Notes under the pieces: model-generated
Seen by the model: the letters and a program-made list of their open reading frames with translations, nothing else
Told to the model about the DNA's origin: nothing
The model's database searches: none
NCBI GenBank assembly: GCA_900314575.1
Contig: OMVS01000010.1
Coordinates: forward strand, 1 to 39,581
DNA from: an uncultured Olsenella sp.
GTDB taxonomy: Bacteria; Actinomycetota; Coriobacteriia; Coriobacteriales; Atopobiaceae
DNA: 39,581 nucleotides
Reading direction: 5' to 3'
In this document: positions 38,516 through 39,581 of the stretch, one piece after another
Position numbering within the stretch: the first letter of the stretch is position 1
How the letters are laid out: the number at the start of each line of letters is the position of its first letter
Position numbers and translations under genes: made by a program

Positions 38516-39581
38516 ATGGAAGAGGAAGAGAACCGGACGAAGCTCGCACGCATCGTCGCGTCGGCCGTGCTGCTCGTGATCGCCGTCGTCGTCCAGCGCA
38601 CGGTCGAGCTGCCCATGTGGGGCTACCTGCTCGCCTACCTCGTGCCCTACCTCGTCGCCGGCTACGACGTGCTCGCCGAGGCGTGGGAGGGCGTCCGCGA
38701 GGGCGACCCGTTCGACGAGGACTTCCTGATGGCGATCGCCACCATCGGCGCCCTCGCGATCGGCTTTCTGCCTGGCTCCGACCCGGAGTTCGCCGAGGCT
38801 GTCTTCGTGATGCTCTTCTTCCAGGTCGGCGAGCTCTTCGAGGACATCGCCGAGGACCGGAGTGAGCGCTCCATCTCGCACCTCATGGACATCCGCCCCG
38901 ACGTCGCGACCGTCGTGCGTGACGGGGCGGAGAAGGTCGTCAGCCCCGCGGACGTCCGGGTGGGCGAGACCATCGTCGTCAGGCCCGGCGAGCGCGTGCC
39001 GCTCGACGGCGTGGTGCTCGAGGGCGAGACGAGCCTCGACACCGTGGCGCTCACGGGCGAGTCCGTGCCGCGCTCGGCCGGCGTCGGCGACGAGCTGCTC
39101 TCCGGCTGCGTCAACGTCTCCGGCGTGGTCCGCGCGCGCGTGACCAAGTCGTTCGGCGAATCGACCGCCTCCAAGGTGCTCGACCTCGTGGAGAACGCCA
39201 GCGAGAGCAAGTCGCGCTCCGAGGCCTTCATCACGCGCTTCGCCCGCGTCTACACGCCGGTGGTCGTCTTCGCCGCCGTGGCCACGGCGCTCGTCCCGCC
39301 CCTGGTCACGGGCGACTTCGCGGCGAGCTTCCCCACGTGGCTCGGTCGCGCGCTGACCTTCCTCGTGGTCTCGTGCCCCTGCGCGCTCGTGATCAGCGTG
39401 CCCCTCACGTTCTTCGGCGGCCTCGGCGGCGCCTCCCGCCGCGGCATCCTGGTCAAGGGCTCCAACTACCTCGAGGCCCTCGCGAAGGCCGGCGTGGTCG
39501 TGTTCGACAAGACCGGCACGCTCACCAAGGGCGAGTTCAAGGTCGTCTCCGTCGTGGGCGCCGCGCAGGCGGGCGAGAAGG
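38516..39581 (+). CDS. P1B-type heavy-metal-exporting ATPase, 3' end outside window
   Basis: The first 355 residues are visible. There is no N-terminal HMA metal-binding domain: the protein starts with a short acidic tail and helices (residues about 10-60). Next come the soluble actuator domain with TGE (VALTGESVPRSAG), the metal-site Cys287-Pro-Cys289 in VVSCPCALVISVP, and the phosphorylation motif DKTGTLTKG with Asp331. CPC with this layout fits the Zn/Cd/Pb-exporting ZntA/CadA group; copper is less likely. GAAGGAGAGG precedes the ATG at 38516. The ArsR/SmtB-like operator upstream supports metal-induced expression. Confidence 0.93.
   Translation, partial: MEEEENRTKLARIVASAVLLVIAVVVQRTVELPMWGYLLAYLVPYLVAGYDVLAEAWEGVREGDPFDEDFLMAIATIGALAIGFLPGSDPEFAEAVFVMLFFQVGELFEDIAEDRSERSISHLMDIRPDVATVVRDGAEKVVSPADVRVGETIVVRPGERVPLDGVVLEGETSLDTVALTGESVPRSAGVGDELLSGCVNVSGVVRARVTKSFGESTASKVLDLVENASESKSRSEAFITRFARVYTPVVVFAAVATALVPPLVTGDFAASFPTWLGRALTFLVVSCPCALVISVPLTFFGGLGGASRRGILVKGSNYLEALAKAGVVVFDKTGTLTKGEFKVVSVVGAAQAGEK

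Noticed and set aside
4600-39581. Further selenoprotein genes in the window
   Set aside because: No other gene shows an in-frame UGA at a Cys-equivalent site; YedF, Tpx and the desulfurase all use Cys.

Overview
The window is a high-GC (roughly 70 percent), densely coding bacterial chromosome segment. The gene set points to an anaerobic actinobacterium of the class Coriobacteriia (Olsenella/Atopobium-like): a selenocysteine system beside a glycine-reductase gene, a pyrophosphate-type phosphofructokinase, CstA, paired YhgE/Pip membrane proteins and the lineage's typical codon use. The genus is an inference. No rRNA, prophage, IS element or CRISPR array was seen.

Region 1 (1-9784) is a selenium locus. 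At the left edge, on the minus strand, lies the start of grdX, so a glycine reductase operon probably continues to the left. Upstream of it are a LysR-type regulator and a DUF3343 putative Se/S carrier. Divergent from these run selD, a family-4-like glycosyltransferase, selC (tRNA-Sec), selA, selB, yedF and a cysteine desulfurase/selenocysteine lyase. SelD is itself a selenoprotein: the frame starts at 1984 (or 1972), reads through UGA at 2035-2037 and is followed by a 7-bp SECIS-like hairpin with an AGGUC apical loop. The locus therefore holds nearly everything needed to make selenophosphate and Sec-tRNA and to decode UGA, beside a likely consumer. The glycosyltransferase has no role in the classical Sec pathway and is the most interesting open question.

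Region 2 (9932-16196, minus strand) carries housekeeping and membrane genes: HdeD-like protein, an unknown two-helix membrane protein, HAD phosphatase, PPi-type phosphofructokinase, YqhA/UPF0114, ClC-type chloride channel and thiol peroxidase. Region 3 (16368-27445) holds a LOG-family protein, two translationally coupled YhgE/Pip proteins, an AI-2E-family exporter, an archaeal-type ornithine cyclodeaminase-like protein with a GNAT acetyltransferase, and CstA.

Region 4 (27541-34260) is a six-gene cassette: response regulator, histidine kinase, adenylation enzyme, carrier protein, MBOAT acyltransferase and SGNH-fold protein. It has the logic of a dlt (teichoic acid D-alanylation) system. However, the adenylation enzyme lacks the Asp that binds the amino group of amino-acid substrates, so the transferred group may not be D-alanine.

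Region 5 (34383-39581) holds metY with an overlapping unknown gene, a BASS-family transporter with a TTG start, a 484-bp non-coding stretch with degenerate 21-nt tandem repeats and an AT-rich island between inverted repeats, rsmJ, and a metal-exporting P1B-type ATPase behind a consensus promoter overlapped by an ArsR/SmtB-like operator. The ATPase gene is cut by the window's right edge.
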